A stretch of 37,848 nt of DNA from Coriobacteriia bacterium (GTDB lineage Bacteria; Actinomycetota; Coriobacteriia; Coriobacteriales; UBA8131), in the NCBI GenBank assembly GCA_009784945.1, contig WQXH01000018.1, positions 1 through 37,848 of the forward strand, read 5' to 3'. The translations under genes and the position numbers were made by a program. Positions 1 to 7,721 of the stretch are shown here, piece after piece (positions within the stretch are counted from its first letter, which is position 1; each line of letters begins with the position of its first letter). The notes beneath the pieces were generated by a model. The model had not been told where the DNA came from. It ran no database searches and was given only the letters and a program-made list of their open reading frames with translations.

Positions 1-132
1 GGTGAGGGTGACAAGGGGACGGGGCGTTTGTCACCTTATCATGATAAGGTGACAAACGCCCCGTCCCCTTGTCACCCTCACCTCCGTCACCTTGTCACCT
101 GAACGCCCCGTCCCCTTGTCACCTGCGTCCCC
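1..132. repeat. Perfect 82-bp palindrome plus partial third arm (GGGGACG family)
   Basis: Bases 1-41 are the exact reverse complement of 42-82, with no spacer, centred on TATCATGATA. The arm carries the words GACAAGGGGACGGGGCG and GTCACCTTATCA. A further partial right arm (ACGCCCCGTCCCCTTGTCAC) follows at about 103-122. The element touches the window edge, so it may extend leftwards. It shares the core GGGGACG and the palindrome-plus-partial-copies layout with the elements at 21043-21120 and 36426-36584. It resembles REP/MITE-type elements mobilised in trans; that is an inference. Confidence 0.85.
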
Positions 133-249
133 AGCTGTCCGTAGCGAGTTTTCACACAGTCTGACGCAACAGGTGGTAACAACCTGCTAACAAGGAAGCG
201 ACATGTGCGCAAGTCGCGCTATTATGGTAATGCTACTCAGTTTTATGTC

Positions 250-295
250 GGGCGCACGCTATGAGTTCTGTGGTTGCGCCCTTCTTTCTCTGTTC
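250..295 (+). terminator. Possible rho-independent terminator of an upstream gene
   Basis: A 7-bp stem (GGGCGCA at 250-256 with TGCGCCC at 275-281) encloses an 18-nt loop and is followed by the pyrimidine-rich tract TTCTTTCTCT. It may end transcription coming from the left of the window, before the PspC operon. The loop is long and the T tract is interrupted, so the call is tentative. The rest of 133-358 holds no gene that I can support. Confidence 0.3.
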
Positions 296-358
296 TATGA
301 CCGAGTACGTCTATCAACAGAATGCATATAAGTTGGCAGGCATCTTCTTTAGCAAAGA

Positions 359-1327
359 ATGCGGGATGTGAGTAAAAAGAGACTATATAAAAGCTCAAAC
401 GCTGTGATTGGTGGCATATGCGGCGGTATAGCCGAATACTTTGACATCGATCCTACCTTGGTGCGCATCATTGCTGTTGCGCTCTTACTGGTGGGGTGGG
501 GTCTTCCGGCACTGCTGTATGTGGTTTTACTGGTCATTGTGCCTCCTGATCCGGATGCAGCGCAAGGCTATGTTGACACACACGCCGAGGCTACCAAGCC
601 GCATGAGCAACAAGCCTACGATGCCAGTAAAGCTTCTCGCTCTGAGCACACCAGTGCCAGCGTTGCACCTACGGCTTCAGCTGTAGACACAGACGCAGAT
701 CAACCTCCGCCTCCTGATCCTTCCACCCGTGTTACCTCCGCCAGCTATCAAGCATCTGAGGGCTCATCGCAAGCCAATAACGCTCCCATGAGGGCTGCCT
801 GGATGACCAGTACCGTTGCAGATTCGGTAAAAAGTAATTCGCCCGCTGTGCTGGTTATTGGTGCCCTATTGATTGGTGTGGGAGTCATTGCGCTGCTCAG
901 CAACTTTGTGCATATCTCACTTTGGCGTTTTTGGCCGGTGGTATTGATTGTAGTGGGCGTGGTGTGCCTCTTTACCCCCGGCAATCGTGGCTGGTCGCTC
1001 GAGCGAGCCGGCAACTCCATCGTACTCATCTCCATTGGAATTGCCCTCTTGGCGTGGATGCTTCAAATCATTCAGACCAAAGTGCTACTTGCCGCCTTCT
1101 TTGATTTGTGGCCCATACTCCTGGTAGTTTTAGGGCTTGCCATCATTGGAGCAGCGCGTAAAAGCAGCATGATTTTCCTTGCCAGTTCTCTGGTGCTTTC
1201 GGCAACGATTATATTTGGATTATGGGTGTACGGAGGCCTTAATTGGGAGAGCGTAGCCACCACCTCGCTCCTTTCAGACACAGACGGCCTTCAAGAGCTC
1301 ATCAGAGACATTGTGCCCGAGTCTTAA
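359..1327 (+). CDS. PspC-domain multi-pass membrane protein
   Basis: The 322-aa product opens with a PspC domain (about residues 5-63): GGICGGIAEYF, then a hydrophobic helix ending in VIVPPDPDA. A low-complexity, Ser/Ala/Thr-rich cytoplasmic-type linker follows (about 65-155). The C-terminal half holds several hydrophobic helices (about 165-300) arranged like the LiaF/DUF5668-type membrane modules often joined to PspC. PspC domains are known from envelope-stress systems; the specific role here is unknown. The ATG at 359 has only a weak ribosome-binding site, and the GTG three codons later is an alternative start. The next gene also encodes a PspC protein and begins almost at this stop codon, so the two form one operon and perhaps one complex. 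Confidence 0.8.
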   Translation: MRDVSKKRLYKSSNAVIGGICGGIAEYFDIDPTLVRIIAVALLLVGWGLPALLYVVLLVIVPPDPDAAQGYVDTHAEATKPHEQQAYDASKASRSEHTSASVAPTASAVDTDADQPPPPDPSTRVTSASYQASEGSSQANNAPMRAAWMTSTVADSVKSNSPAVLVIGALLIGVGVIALLSNFVHISLWRFWPVVLIVVGVVCLFTPGNRGWSLERAGNSIVLISIGIALLAWMLQIIQTKVLLAAFFDLWPILLVVLGLAIIGAARKSSMIFLASSLVLSATIIFGLWVYGGLNWESVATTSLLSDTDGLQELIRDIVPES

Positions 1328-1328
1328 G

Positions 1329-1814
1329 ATGGGAAGCAACATGAGCAGCAATGGGGCAAAGAAGCCCAACAAAACCAACAGGCCACCCGATGGAAAGCTG
1401 AGTCTTTCCACGGTAGCTCTGGCTGTAGGCATCTTGCTGATTGTTGTTGGCGTATGGCAGCTGGCCGATCAACTCCTGGGAGCCTGGTTTGACGAGATCA
1501 TGCAGGTTATCAAGACGGTGCTCAGCATTGTTGGGCCGCTTTTGATTATTGCAGGAGGAGTGGCGCTTATGCACGTGGCGCGCAAAGGCAACCTGAGCAT
1601 GCCAACAGACCGAAAGCTTTATCGCTCTGTCCGCAACAAGAAGATCAGCGGGGTATGCGGAGGAATTGGGGAGTACCTCAACGCCGACGCCGCTGTAGTG
1701 CGCGTGATAACCATCGTGCTTGCCATTTTGTGCTGGTACGTCATTGTGCCGCTCTACATCCTCTTTTGGATAATCATTGAGCCAGACACCAGGAACTACA
1801 ACACCTGGGTATAG
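1329..1814 (+). CDS. Second PspC-domain membrane protein
   Basis: The product is about 161 aa. Two hydrophobic helices come first (about residues 25-42 and 60-76), then a C-terminal PspC domain (about 97-158) with KLYRSVRNKKISGVCGGIGEY, ending in IIIEPDTR. The domain order is the reverse of the neighbour, where PspC is N-terminal. I start at the ATG at 1329, just after the upstream stop codon; the ATG at 1341 follows GGGAAG and is equally plausible. The near-zero spacing indicates co-transcription. An envelope-stress or membrane-integrity role follows from the family only. Confidence 0.78.
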   Translation: MGSNMSSNGAKKPNKTNRPPDGKLSLSTVALAVGILLIVVGVWQLADQLLGAWFDEIMQVIKTVLSIVGPLLIIAGGVALMHVARKGNLSMPTDRKLYRSVRNKKISGVCGGIGEYLNADAAVVRVITIVLAILCWYVIVPLYILFWIIIEPDTRNYNTWV

Positions 1815-1818
1815 CAGC

Positions 1819-1861
1819 ACTCCCGAGAGCCACTCCCGAGAGCCGTCCCGAGAGCCGTCCC
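1819..1861. repeat. Short tandem repeat, unit about 12-13 bp
   Basis: Three consecutive units, ACTCCCGAGAGCC, ACTCCCGAGAGCC and GTCCCGAGAGCC, plus a partial GTCCC fill the gap between the PspC gene and the NifU-like gene. A TATAAT hexamer at 1884-1889 lies just downstream and could be a -10 element for the next gene, but I see no good -35 at the right distance. Confidence 0.75.
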
Positions 1862-1930
1862 TTCGGGTGCGCTTGGGTTGCGCTATAATGGGGGACTTTA
1901 TAAGGAAAACCTTGAAGAGAGGTGTTAGGA

Positions 1931-2164
1931 ATGGTTGATCGAAGTTTGGTCGAGGATGCGCTGGAGCTTGTTCGCCCAGCACTGCAAGCTGATGGAGGAG
2001 ACGTTAAGCTTATCGATGTGGATTCAGAAGGCGTCGTGTCTGTTGAGCTGCAGGGTGCCTGTAAGGGCTGCCCTATGAGCCAGCTTACGCTTTCAAACAG
2101 TGTTGAGCGTATCTTAAAGGAACGTGTTCCCGGTGTTACCAAGGTAATCCCGGCAGAGTTATAG
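1931..2164 (+). CDS. NifU-like C-terminal domain Fe-S scaffold protein
   Basis: A 77-aa stand-alone NifU C-terminal (Nfu) domain. It shows the family layout RPALQADGGDVKL followed by the CxxC motif CKGC (Cys44 and Cys47), which binds a bridging [4Fe-4S] cluster between two subunits for delivery to apo-proteins. The length is normal for single-domain Nfu proteins in actinobacteria. The ATG at 1931 is preceded by GAGAGG about nine bases upstream; a GTG three codons earlier is a weaker alternative. dcd follows after 20 bp, so the two are likely co-transcribed, although no functional link is evident. Confidence 0.9.
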   Translation: MVDRSLVEDALELVRPALQADGGDVKLIDVDSEGVVSVELQGACKGCPMSQLTLSNSVERILKERVPGVTKVIPAEL

Positions 2165-2184
2165 TATCTGTTAGGGAGGAAGTA

Positions 2185-2739
2185 GTGGTTCTCTCAGACC
2201 GTTCTATTAAAGACGAACTGGCTGCTGGACGCATTGTTATTGAGCCGTATGACCCGGCAGATCTACAGCCAGCCAGCGTAGATGTGCACTTGGGCGATAG
2301 CTTTAGAGTGTTTCAGAATTCTCGCTATCCCTTTATTGACCCGAGCATCAGTCAAGCGGAGTTGACCGAGCTGGTAGTAGCCTCGGTCACTGAGCCTTTT
2401 GTCTTGCATCCAGGAGAGTTTGCTCTGGGCACTACATTAGAAAAGATATCACTGCCCGACAACATACTCGGACGCTTGGAAGGCAAGAGCACCCTGGGAC
2501 GCATTGGCTTGCTCATTCATTCTACGGCTGGTTATGTTGATCCAGGCTGGGTGGGCTCCCTTACCCTGGAGCTTTCTAATGTGGCTAATCTTCCTATCTT
2601 GCTCACACCAGGAATGAAGATTGGGCAGATAGCCTTTCAGCAACTCACCACCTCGGTTGATAGACCCTATGGACACCCGGATCTGGGCTCTCACTATCAG
2701 TTCCAAGAAGGCCCTACTCCTTCCAGTGCGCTTGAATAA
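2185..2739 (+). CDS. dcd: dCTP deaminase, probably bifunctional (dUMP-forming) type
   Basis: This 184-aa trimeric enzyme of the dUTPase fold deaminates dCTP and supplies dUMP for thymidylate synthesis. The core motif GRLEGKSTLGRIGLLIHST runs into AGYVDPGW and LTLELSNVANLPI, and ends with PGMKIGQIAFQQL and a GSHYQFQEGPTPS tail. This pattern resembles mycobacterial Dcd-Dut, which both deaminates dCTP and hydrolyses the resulting dUTP, more than the monofunctional E. coli enzyme. The bifunctionality is inferred from that resemblance. The start is a GTG at 2185 with a strong AGGGAGGA site ahead of it. Confidence 0.93.
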   Translation: MVLSDRSIKDELAAGRIVIEPYDPADLQPASVDVHLGDSFRVFQNSRYPFIDPSISQAELTELVVASVTEPFVLHPGEFALGTTLEKISLPDNILGRLEGKSTLGRIGLLIHSTAGYVDPGWVGSLTLELSNVANLPILLTPGMKIGQIAFQQLTTSVDRPYGHPDLGSHYQFQEGPTPSSALE

Positions 2740-2991
2740 GTGAAGCTCGGCATGCACTGTTGGCAAAAACGCGGCTGTGATGAAGAAATGGCTTCGCGCT
2801 GTCCGCACGCCTTGTCAAACAGCAACTGTGTTACCAGCTGTTACTATACTAATTGTATGATTAAGCATCATCGTTTTGCCAGCAATTGGGATATCTTGCT
2901 TGACCCTACGATAGACCGCTCGGCTGCTATCAAAGAGCCTTGCACCTACTGTGAATATTTTCTAGTGAATGGACCTCGTCTTGTTAAATGA
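2740..2991 (+). CDS. Small Cys-rich protein of unknown function
   Basis: Up to 83 aa, with ten cysteines: CWQKRGC and SRCPH near the start, then SNSNC, TSC and TNC, and a final CTYCEYF. The CW...C...C arrangement recalls small metal-binding (zinc or Fe-S) proteins such as the two-CW domain family; I cannot assign it further. It begins directly after the dcd stop (GTG at 2740, or ATG at 2752) and its end overlaps the first 23 bp of lgt. The compact fit, the non-random cysteine spacing and the C-terminal DPTIDRSAAIKEPC segment argue that it is a real gene and not a chance reading frame. Confidence 0.6.
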   Translation: MKLGMHCWQKRGCDEEMASRCPHALSNSNCVTSCYYTNCMIKHHRFASNWDILLDPTIDRSAAIKEPCTYCEYFLVNGPRLVK

Positions 2992-4135
2992 ACTGTATCA
3001 AATGTTTGACCCCGTTGCTTTTTGGGTGGGGCCCTTTGCGGTGAGGTGGTATGGCCTCGGCTACATCGTGGGCATTCTCTTGGGAGGCGTGGTAATAAAG
3101 AGCCTTGCCAAACGATGGAAGATCTACTTTTCTGTTGATGCCCTGCTCACGCTCTATATTGCTTCCATAGTGGGCATCATCTTTGGTGCCAGGATTGGAT
3201 ATGTCTTAATTTATGGTGCCGGGTACTACTTTGAATACCCTGCCGAGATTCTCAACTTTAGCGGCATGAGCTTTCATGGAGGGGTCATGGGTATGGCCTT
3301 AGCCATCCTGGTGACCAGCCGCATCTTTAAGATGCCCTTTGCCAGCCTGGCAGATCTCGTCGTTATTGCTGCGCCTATTGGTATATTCCTTGTTCGCTGC
3401 GCCAATTTCATCAACGGTGAGCTTTGGGGCACGGCAACCGATTTGCCCTGGGGAGTAGTTTTTGATAGAGGGGGCGATATAGCTCGCCATCCAACGCAAC
3501 TCTATGAAGCCCTGCTTGAGGGAGTGGTGCTTTTTGTCATCATGATGGTTTTGGCACGCCGCAAAACGCCACTTGGGCGTGGTAGCTACCTCGGAATCTT
3601 CTTTATTGCCTACAGTGTATTTCGAATAGCCGTTGAGTTTGTTCGTGTACCGGATGCACAAATTGGTTATTTGGCTGGAGGATGGCTCACCATGGGCATG
3701 GTGCTCAGTGCAATTTTGTTGCTTGTTGGTGTTGCCATATTGCTCTACGCAACAAAAGCCAATCGTCCCCAAGTAGGACTGCCAGAGCCCGAGGACTTTG
3801 AAGACTTGCCCGAGGACGAAGACTTGCCAGAGGGCAAAGACTTGTCAGAGGACGAAGATTTGGAAACCAAGAAAGATGAGGCTAAGCGCAAGAAAGATGA
3901 GGCTGAAGCGAGGCGCGAGAAGGTGAAAGCAAGACGCAAGAAAAACGCGGCTGAAGCAGGGCGCGAGAGAGACGAAGCTGAAGCAAAGCGCGAGAAAGTG
4001 AAATCAAGACGCGTAAATGAAAAACCAAGACGTAAGAATGATAAACTCGATGATGAGGATGCAAAAGCGGTAATTGATAACAAAGAGTCAAAGGCTCAGG
4101 GTGAAGAATCAAGCATTAAGGATGAAGAATTATGA
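2969..4135 (+). CDS. lgt: Prolipoprotein diacylglyceryl transferase with long charged C-terminal tail
   Basis: Lgt transfers diacylglycerol from phosphatidylglycerol to the lipobox cysteine of prolipoproteins at the membrane. The hydrophobic core (about residues 10-265) carries the family marks: FAVRWYGLGY, MSFHGGVMGM with the conserved His, the signature RCANFINGELWG and HPTQLYEALLEG. After the last helix, about 120 residues form an acidic, then strongly Lys/Glu/Arg-rich tail (DEAEARREKVKARRK and similar), probably helical and cytoplasmic. That tail is absent from typical enzymes of about 260-290 aa. The ATG at 2969 overlaps the upstream gene; ATG 3002 or TTG 2981 are alternatives. The downstream gene starts inside the stop codon. 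ModA in this window is a likely lipoprotein client. Confidence 0.93.
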   Translation: MDLVLLNELYQMFDPVAFWVGPFAVRWYGLGYIVGILLGGVVIKSLAKRWKIYFSVDALLTLYIASIVGIIFGARIGYVLIYGAGYYFEYPAEILNFSGMSFHGGVMGMALAILVTSRIFKMPFASLADLVVIAAPIGIFLVRCANFINGELWGTATDLPWGVVFDRGGDIARHPTQLYEALLEGVVLFVIMMVLARRKTPLGRGSYLGIFFIAYSVFRIAVEFVRVPDAQIGYLAGGWLTMGMVLSAILLLVGVAILLYATKANRPQVGLPEPEDFEDLPEDEDLPEGKDLSEDEDLETKKDEAKRKKDEAEARREKVKARRKKNAAEAGRERDEAEAKREKVKSRRVNEKPRRKNDKLDDEDAKAVIDNKESKAQGEESSIKDEEL

Positions 4136-6021
4136 CAACTCCAAGAAAGTCAAACATGCAAGAGTTATTTGAACAATTAATGGGGGGTGCTCCTGCGAGT
4201 GGCTCAGGCTCAGGCGGAAGCGGCGGCTCAGGCGGCGGTTCAGGCTCGGGCGGCGGTTCAGGCGCTGGCGGCGGCTCGGGTGCTGGCGGAGGAGCAGGCG
4301 ACGGCTCTATGGGTCAGCTCTGGTCAATGTCTACCGAGCAGCTTACAGAAAAGCATCGTAAACTACTGCGCAAACTGCTTAAGGTGCTCATAGTATTATA
4401 TATCCCCATTTTGCTGGCCTGTTACTGGCTCTTTCATCCACCGCTTAACCTTCAAAGCGAGGAGACCTGGTTTTACATCGGAGCCTTCATTCTCTTTCCT
4501 GTCTTTATGATCTTTTATGTGCGCTCGAGCCTTTATAGAACGGGCAGCAAGAAGTACAAAAAGGATGAGAAAAAAGCCAAGTTCAACAAGCGCCTCATGA
4601 TGATTCCCGTGGCAGTCGTATGTGTTGGTCTTTTGGGCTCCCTGGTCTCTGCAGTCTTTTTTCCAGGCAATGCACAGCGCTACTCCGAGATTTTGAGTAT
4701 TGAGAACTTAAAGTTTGAAGAGGATATTCAACAAGTCAACTTTGAGCAGATTCCTGTTATCGACCGCAACTCGGCTGCGGTTTTGGGCAATCGTGTTATG
4801 GGTGGTATTCCAGAATACGTCAGCCAGTTTGAGATAAGCCCTCTGTATAGTCAAATCAACTACCAGAATCGCCCAGTGCGAGTAAGCCCGCTGCTTTATG
4901 CCGATGTCATCAAGTGGTTTACCAACAGCGGGTCGGGTCTGCCTGCCTATGTGCGAGTAGAAATGACCACGCAAAATGCCGAGATCGTACGCTTGGAGCA
5001 ACCCATGCGTTATTCGCAGTCTGAAGTGCTCACGCGCAACATCTATCGCTACGTGCAGCTTTCGTACCCCCTCTATATCTTTGATGAATTCTCCTTTGAG
5101 ATTGACGACGAAGGGCATCCCTGGTGGATTTGTCCAGTGCAAGAGCGTACCATTGGCCTATTTGGCGGCACGACCATAAGGCGGGTTATCATGTGCGATG
5201 CGGTAACCGGCGAAACAACGGATCTTCCCATTTCTGAGGTGCCGCAGTGGGTGGACAGGGCGTTTCCTGCCGAGCTGCTCATTCAGCAGTACAACTGGTA
5301 TGGTGCCTACCACAACGGCTTTATCAACTCCTTCCTGGGTCAAGAGGGTGTGGTGCACACCACCCCAGGCACCGATGGCATGCAGGGCTACAACTACCTT
5401 GCCAAGGATGATGATGTGTGGGTCTATTCGGGCGTAACCTCTGCGGTTTCGGACAACTCCATCGTAGGCTTCATGCTTATCAACCAACGTACAGCACAGG
5501 GACACTACTATGCCATTGCCGGCGCTACGGAAGACTCAGCCATGCGTTCTGCTGAGGGTCAGGTTCAGCATCTTAATTACCGCGCTACCTTTCCCATACT
5601 CATCAATATTGCTGACGTACCCACCTACTTCATGGCACTGAAGGACGCTGCCGGTTTGGTTAAAATGTATGCCATGCTCGACATTCAGCGCTTCCAAAAT
5701 GTTGCCGTTGGCACCACCTTGGCAGAGACAGAGCAAGCCTACAAGCGGCTGCTCATTACCAACGGAGTTGAGCTGGGAAGCGAGGAATCGCCAGAGTTTG
5801 ACTCGGTTACCGGGGTGGTAAAACGTGTTGCTACCGCTGTTATTGATGGCAACTCACACTTCTTCCTCACCCTGGAAGACGACTCAAGTATCTACCAGGT
5901 TATGCTGCCAGCGCTTTTGGTTGTGCTCGAAGTAGAGCCGGGCTACGAGGTGAAGCTCGAATACTGGGAGAGTGAGGATTTGCGGGTAGTTGAAGGACTG
6001 CAAATCATTACACGGGAGTAA
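4132..6021 (+). CDS. Large membrane-anchored protein with Gly/Ser-rich N-terminus, unknown function
   Basis: The 629-aa product starts with a short helix (MQELFEQLMGGA), then about 40 residues of almost pure Gly/Ser/Ala repeats. Three hydrophobic helices follow (about residues 84-102, 115-131 and 158-180). The remaining 440 residues form a soluble, probably extracytoplasmic region with many aromatic residues (for example HPWWICPVQERTIGLFGG) and repeated beta-type stretches. I do not recognise a named family. The ATG overlaps the lgt stop codon by 4 bp (ATGA), so translation is probably coupled to lgt. An envelope-assembly role would fit the context but is only inference. Confidence 0.75.
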   Translation: MTTPRKSNMQELFEQLMGGAPASGSGSGGSGGSGGGSGSGGGSGAGGGSGAGGGAGDGSMGQLWSMSTEQLTEKHRKLLRKLLKVLIVLYIPILLACYWLFHPPLNLQSEETWFYIGAFILFPVFMIFYVRSSLYRTGSKKYKKDEKKAKFNKRLMMIPVAVVCVGLLGSLVSAVFFPGNAQRYSEILSIENLKFEEDIQQVNFEQIPVIDRNSAAVLGNRVMGGIPEYVSQFEISPLYSQINYQNRPVRVSPLLYADVIKWFTNSGSGLPAYVRVEMTTQNAEIVRLEQPMRYSQSEVLTRNIYRYVQLSYPLYIFDEFSFEIDDEGHPWWICPVQERTIGLFGGTTIRRVIMCDAVTGETTDLPISEVPQWVDRAFPAELLIQQYNWYGAYHNGFINSFLGQEGVVHTTPGTDGMQGYNYLAKDDDVWVYSGVTSAVSDNSIVGFMLINQRTAQGHYYAIAGATEDSAMRSAEGQVQHLNYRATFPILINIADVPTYFMALKDAAGLVKMYAMLDIQRFQNVAVGTTLAETEQAYKRLLITNGVELGSEESPEFDSVTGVVKRVATAVIDGNSHFFLTLEDDSSIYQVMLPALLVVLEVEPGYEVKLEYWESEDLRVVEGLQIITRE

Positions 6022-6095
6022 TTGTTACTCCAAGGATCATGCTGCACTGGGCAGTATTAAGTGTAGCGAGGTTCTGAGTGTGTAACAAAACGGGT

Positions 6096-6128
6096 AGCAA
6101 AGAGGCCTGCCTTATCTGCCTCTTTGCT
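6096..6128 (+). promoter_or_regulatory. Perfect 11-bp hairpin in the MctB-like gene leader
   Basis: AGCAAAGAGGC at 6096-6106 pairs perfectly with GCCTCTTTGCT at 6118-6128 across an 11-nt loop, and ends 22 bp before the ATG at 6151. No T tract follows, so a simple terminator is less likely than an attenuator, RNA-stability hairpin or protein-binding site. Confidence 0.5.
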
Positions 6129-6150
6129 CGGACGGAATGGAAACGAGTGT

Positions 6151-7458
6151 ATGTATAGCTTTCGTTATCATCTGGTAACGATATGTTCGATCCTGATGGC
6201 ATTGGCACTGGGCTTGTTGCTCGGCGCTGCCATTGCTTCGAGCGAGCTGGCTCAAAGAACGCAAAGCGACATGGTTGACAGTATGCTTTCTCGCTACGAA
6301 TCACTCGTTGATGCCAATGACAAACTAGAAGAGGATATCCTCACCAGTACTGCCTTTGCAACGACTCTCTCTGAAAATTGGACTGAGGGGCGTTTGAATG
6401 GGCGCACCATTGTGCTCATGTTTGGCAACAGCCGCAGCGATGAAATACTCAGTTCTGATCTTGCCGCCTACCTCACAAGGGCAGGTGCCTCAGTCGTGCA
6501 CGTTACGGTGCTCCTTGAAGACTTTGGTTTGGGCGATAGAGATATCTCGTCTGCATTGCGCGAGTTGATTGAGGAGGACTTGCGCGAAGATCACCAGCAG
6601 GCGCTTGCAAAGCGACTCGCAGAAGAGTGGAGTTACCAAAATAACCTCCCCCTCCCCGAATCCAGCCGCGAAGACCATAACCTGGCTCCCTATACATATA
6701 GCCAGCCAATAAACTTTCTTGAAGCATCACCCTTGGATTTAGACGGCGGTCTGGAGCCCCAAACGCCGCTGCAAAAGCGCCTGTTTGAGCAGTATCCCCT
6801 TACCAGGGCTCTGCTTTCTCTAGGAGTTATCAGCATCAGTGTCAATTACAGTAACTTGCAAGAGCTTGAAGACCCTGCTCCTCCAAAGGAGCAGTTGGCT
6901 GCCTTGCACATTGCCACAGCTTGGCAACTGCCCTACTGTGTCAACGGCTTTATCAATGGCTATTTGGATACAGACAATCTTGCCTCTGATGATGCCTCTG
7001 CCGAAATCCAGATGGGAACACAACTAGCCTTGAGCATGCATGAAGCTGCCAAAGAGGGCCTGCTGCAATTTGCCACATGGTACCGGGTGAGCTTTGCCAG
7101 AGGCGCCGAGCAAGTACTTGACGAGCAGGCAAACTACCATGTGCTCCTCGTGCAGCCTGCAAGCCAGGATTACCCTATGGAACAGCTGGCAAACTTCTAC
7201 GGCTTTAGCTGTGTAACCACGCCAGAAACCCCCAGCGGCAGATATTCCATTGTTGCGCTGCTCACTGGAGCTGAGGCAGGCATCTATGGAGAAGATCGTA
7301 GTCTCCAAAATCGTTTTGCACCTCTTCCTCTGGATGTAACTGGTAGAGCTGCTTTTAAGGACAACTCCTTTGCAAAGCCCGACTCAGCTGCGGCAGCGGG
7401 CACTTCAGATCAAGAAGCAACCAAAGAAGATAAAGAAGAAGACGAACCCTCAGGCTAG
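6151..7458 (+). CDS. MctB/SteB-like (DUF3186) membrane-anchored envelope protein
   Basis: This 435-aa protein has an N-terminal anchor helix (about residues 11-32, SILMALALGLLLGAA) followed by a coiled coil (about 36-66) and a large exported region. This is the layout of the actinobacterial DUF3186 family. The family is called MctB in mycobacteria, where it limits copper at the outer membrane, and SteB in corynebacteria, where it works with SteA in cell separation. The present organism probably lacks a mycomembrane, so a role in cell-wall control seems at least as likely as copper handling; this is inference. SteA is not in the window. The tail is Glu/Lys-rich. The ATG at 6151 replaces an upstream in-frame TTG because the family begins MYSFRYH. 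Confidence 0.78.
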   Translation: MYSFRYHLVTICSILMALALGLLLGAAIASSELAQRTQSDMVDSMLSRYESLVDANDKLEEDILTSTAFATTLSENWTEGRLNGRTIVLMFGNSRSDEILSSDLAAYLTRAGASVVHVTVLLEDFGLGDRDISSALRELIEEDLREDHQQALAKRLAEEWSYQNNLPLPESSREDHNLAPYTYSQPINFLEASPLDLDGGLEPQTPLQKRLFEQYPLTRALLSLGVISISVNYSNLQELEDPAPPKEQLAALHIATAWQLPYCVNGFINGYLDTDNLASDDASAEIQMGTQLALSMHEAAKEGLLQFATWYRVSFARGAEQVLDEQANYHVLLVQPASQDYPMEQLANFYGFSCVTTPETPSGRYSIVALLTGAEAGIYGEDRSLQNRFAPLPLDVTGRAAFKDNSFAKPDSAAAAGTSDQEATKEDKEEDEPSG

Positions 7459-7552
7459 CAAGGTTCCTATACGCGGGAGCTCGCATCCGTCAATACTGAC
7501 CCCACAAGTAATAGCAGGTGCCTTAAACTGCCCGCATGGCAGCATTCGGACA

Positions 7553-7713
7553 GTTTTTGCCAGAAAATTGCGTTTTGGGGCAGTGAAGTGCCCCATTAGG
7601 CACCATTATCTCTCGTGCCTCTCCAAGAAAAGTCTCATTAGCCCCTCCGCTCCCTTGATTAAGGGCAATCAAACACAATAGCTTGCCCCGAAACGCAAAA
7701 ATCTGGTAAAAAC
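7553..7713. repeat. MITE-like element with 30-bp imperfect terminal inverted repeats
   Basis: Bases 7553-7582 and 7684-7713 are inverted repeats matching at 25 of 30 positions (GTTTTTGCCAGAAAATTGCG against the complement of CGCAAAAATCTGGTAAAAAC, with the inner part GGGGCA/TGCCCC). The 101-bp interior encodes nothing that I can support and includes the small hairpin TTGATTAAGGGCAATCAA. I see no clear target-site duplication. It lies between the convergent ends of the MctB-like gene and coaX, so it may also act as a bidirectional transcription stop. Confidence 0.65.
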
Positions 7714-7721
7714 CTGAGTTT

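Noticed and set aside
3745-4112. Long Ser/Leu-rich minus-strand reading frames opposite the lgt tail
   Set aside because: They arise because the plus strand is a repetitive Lys/Glu/Arg-coding tract; there is no ribosome-binding site or family pattern on the minus strand.
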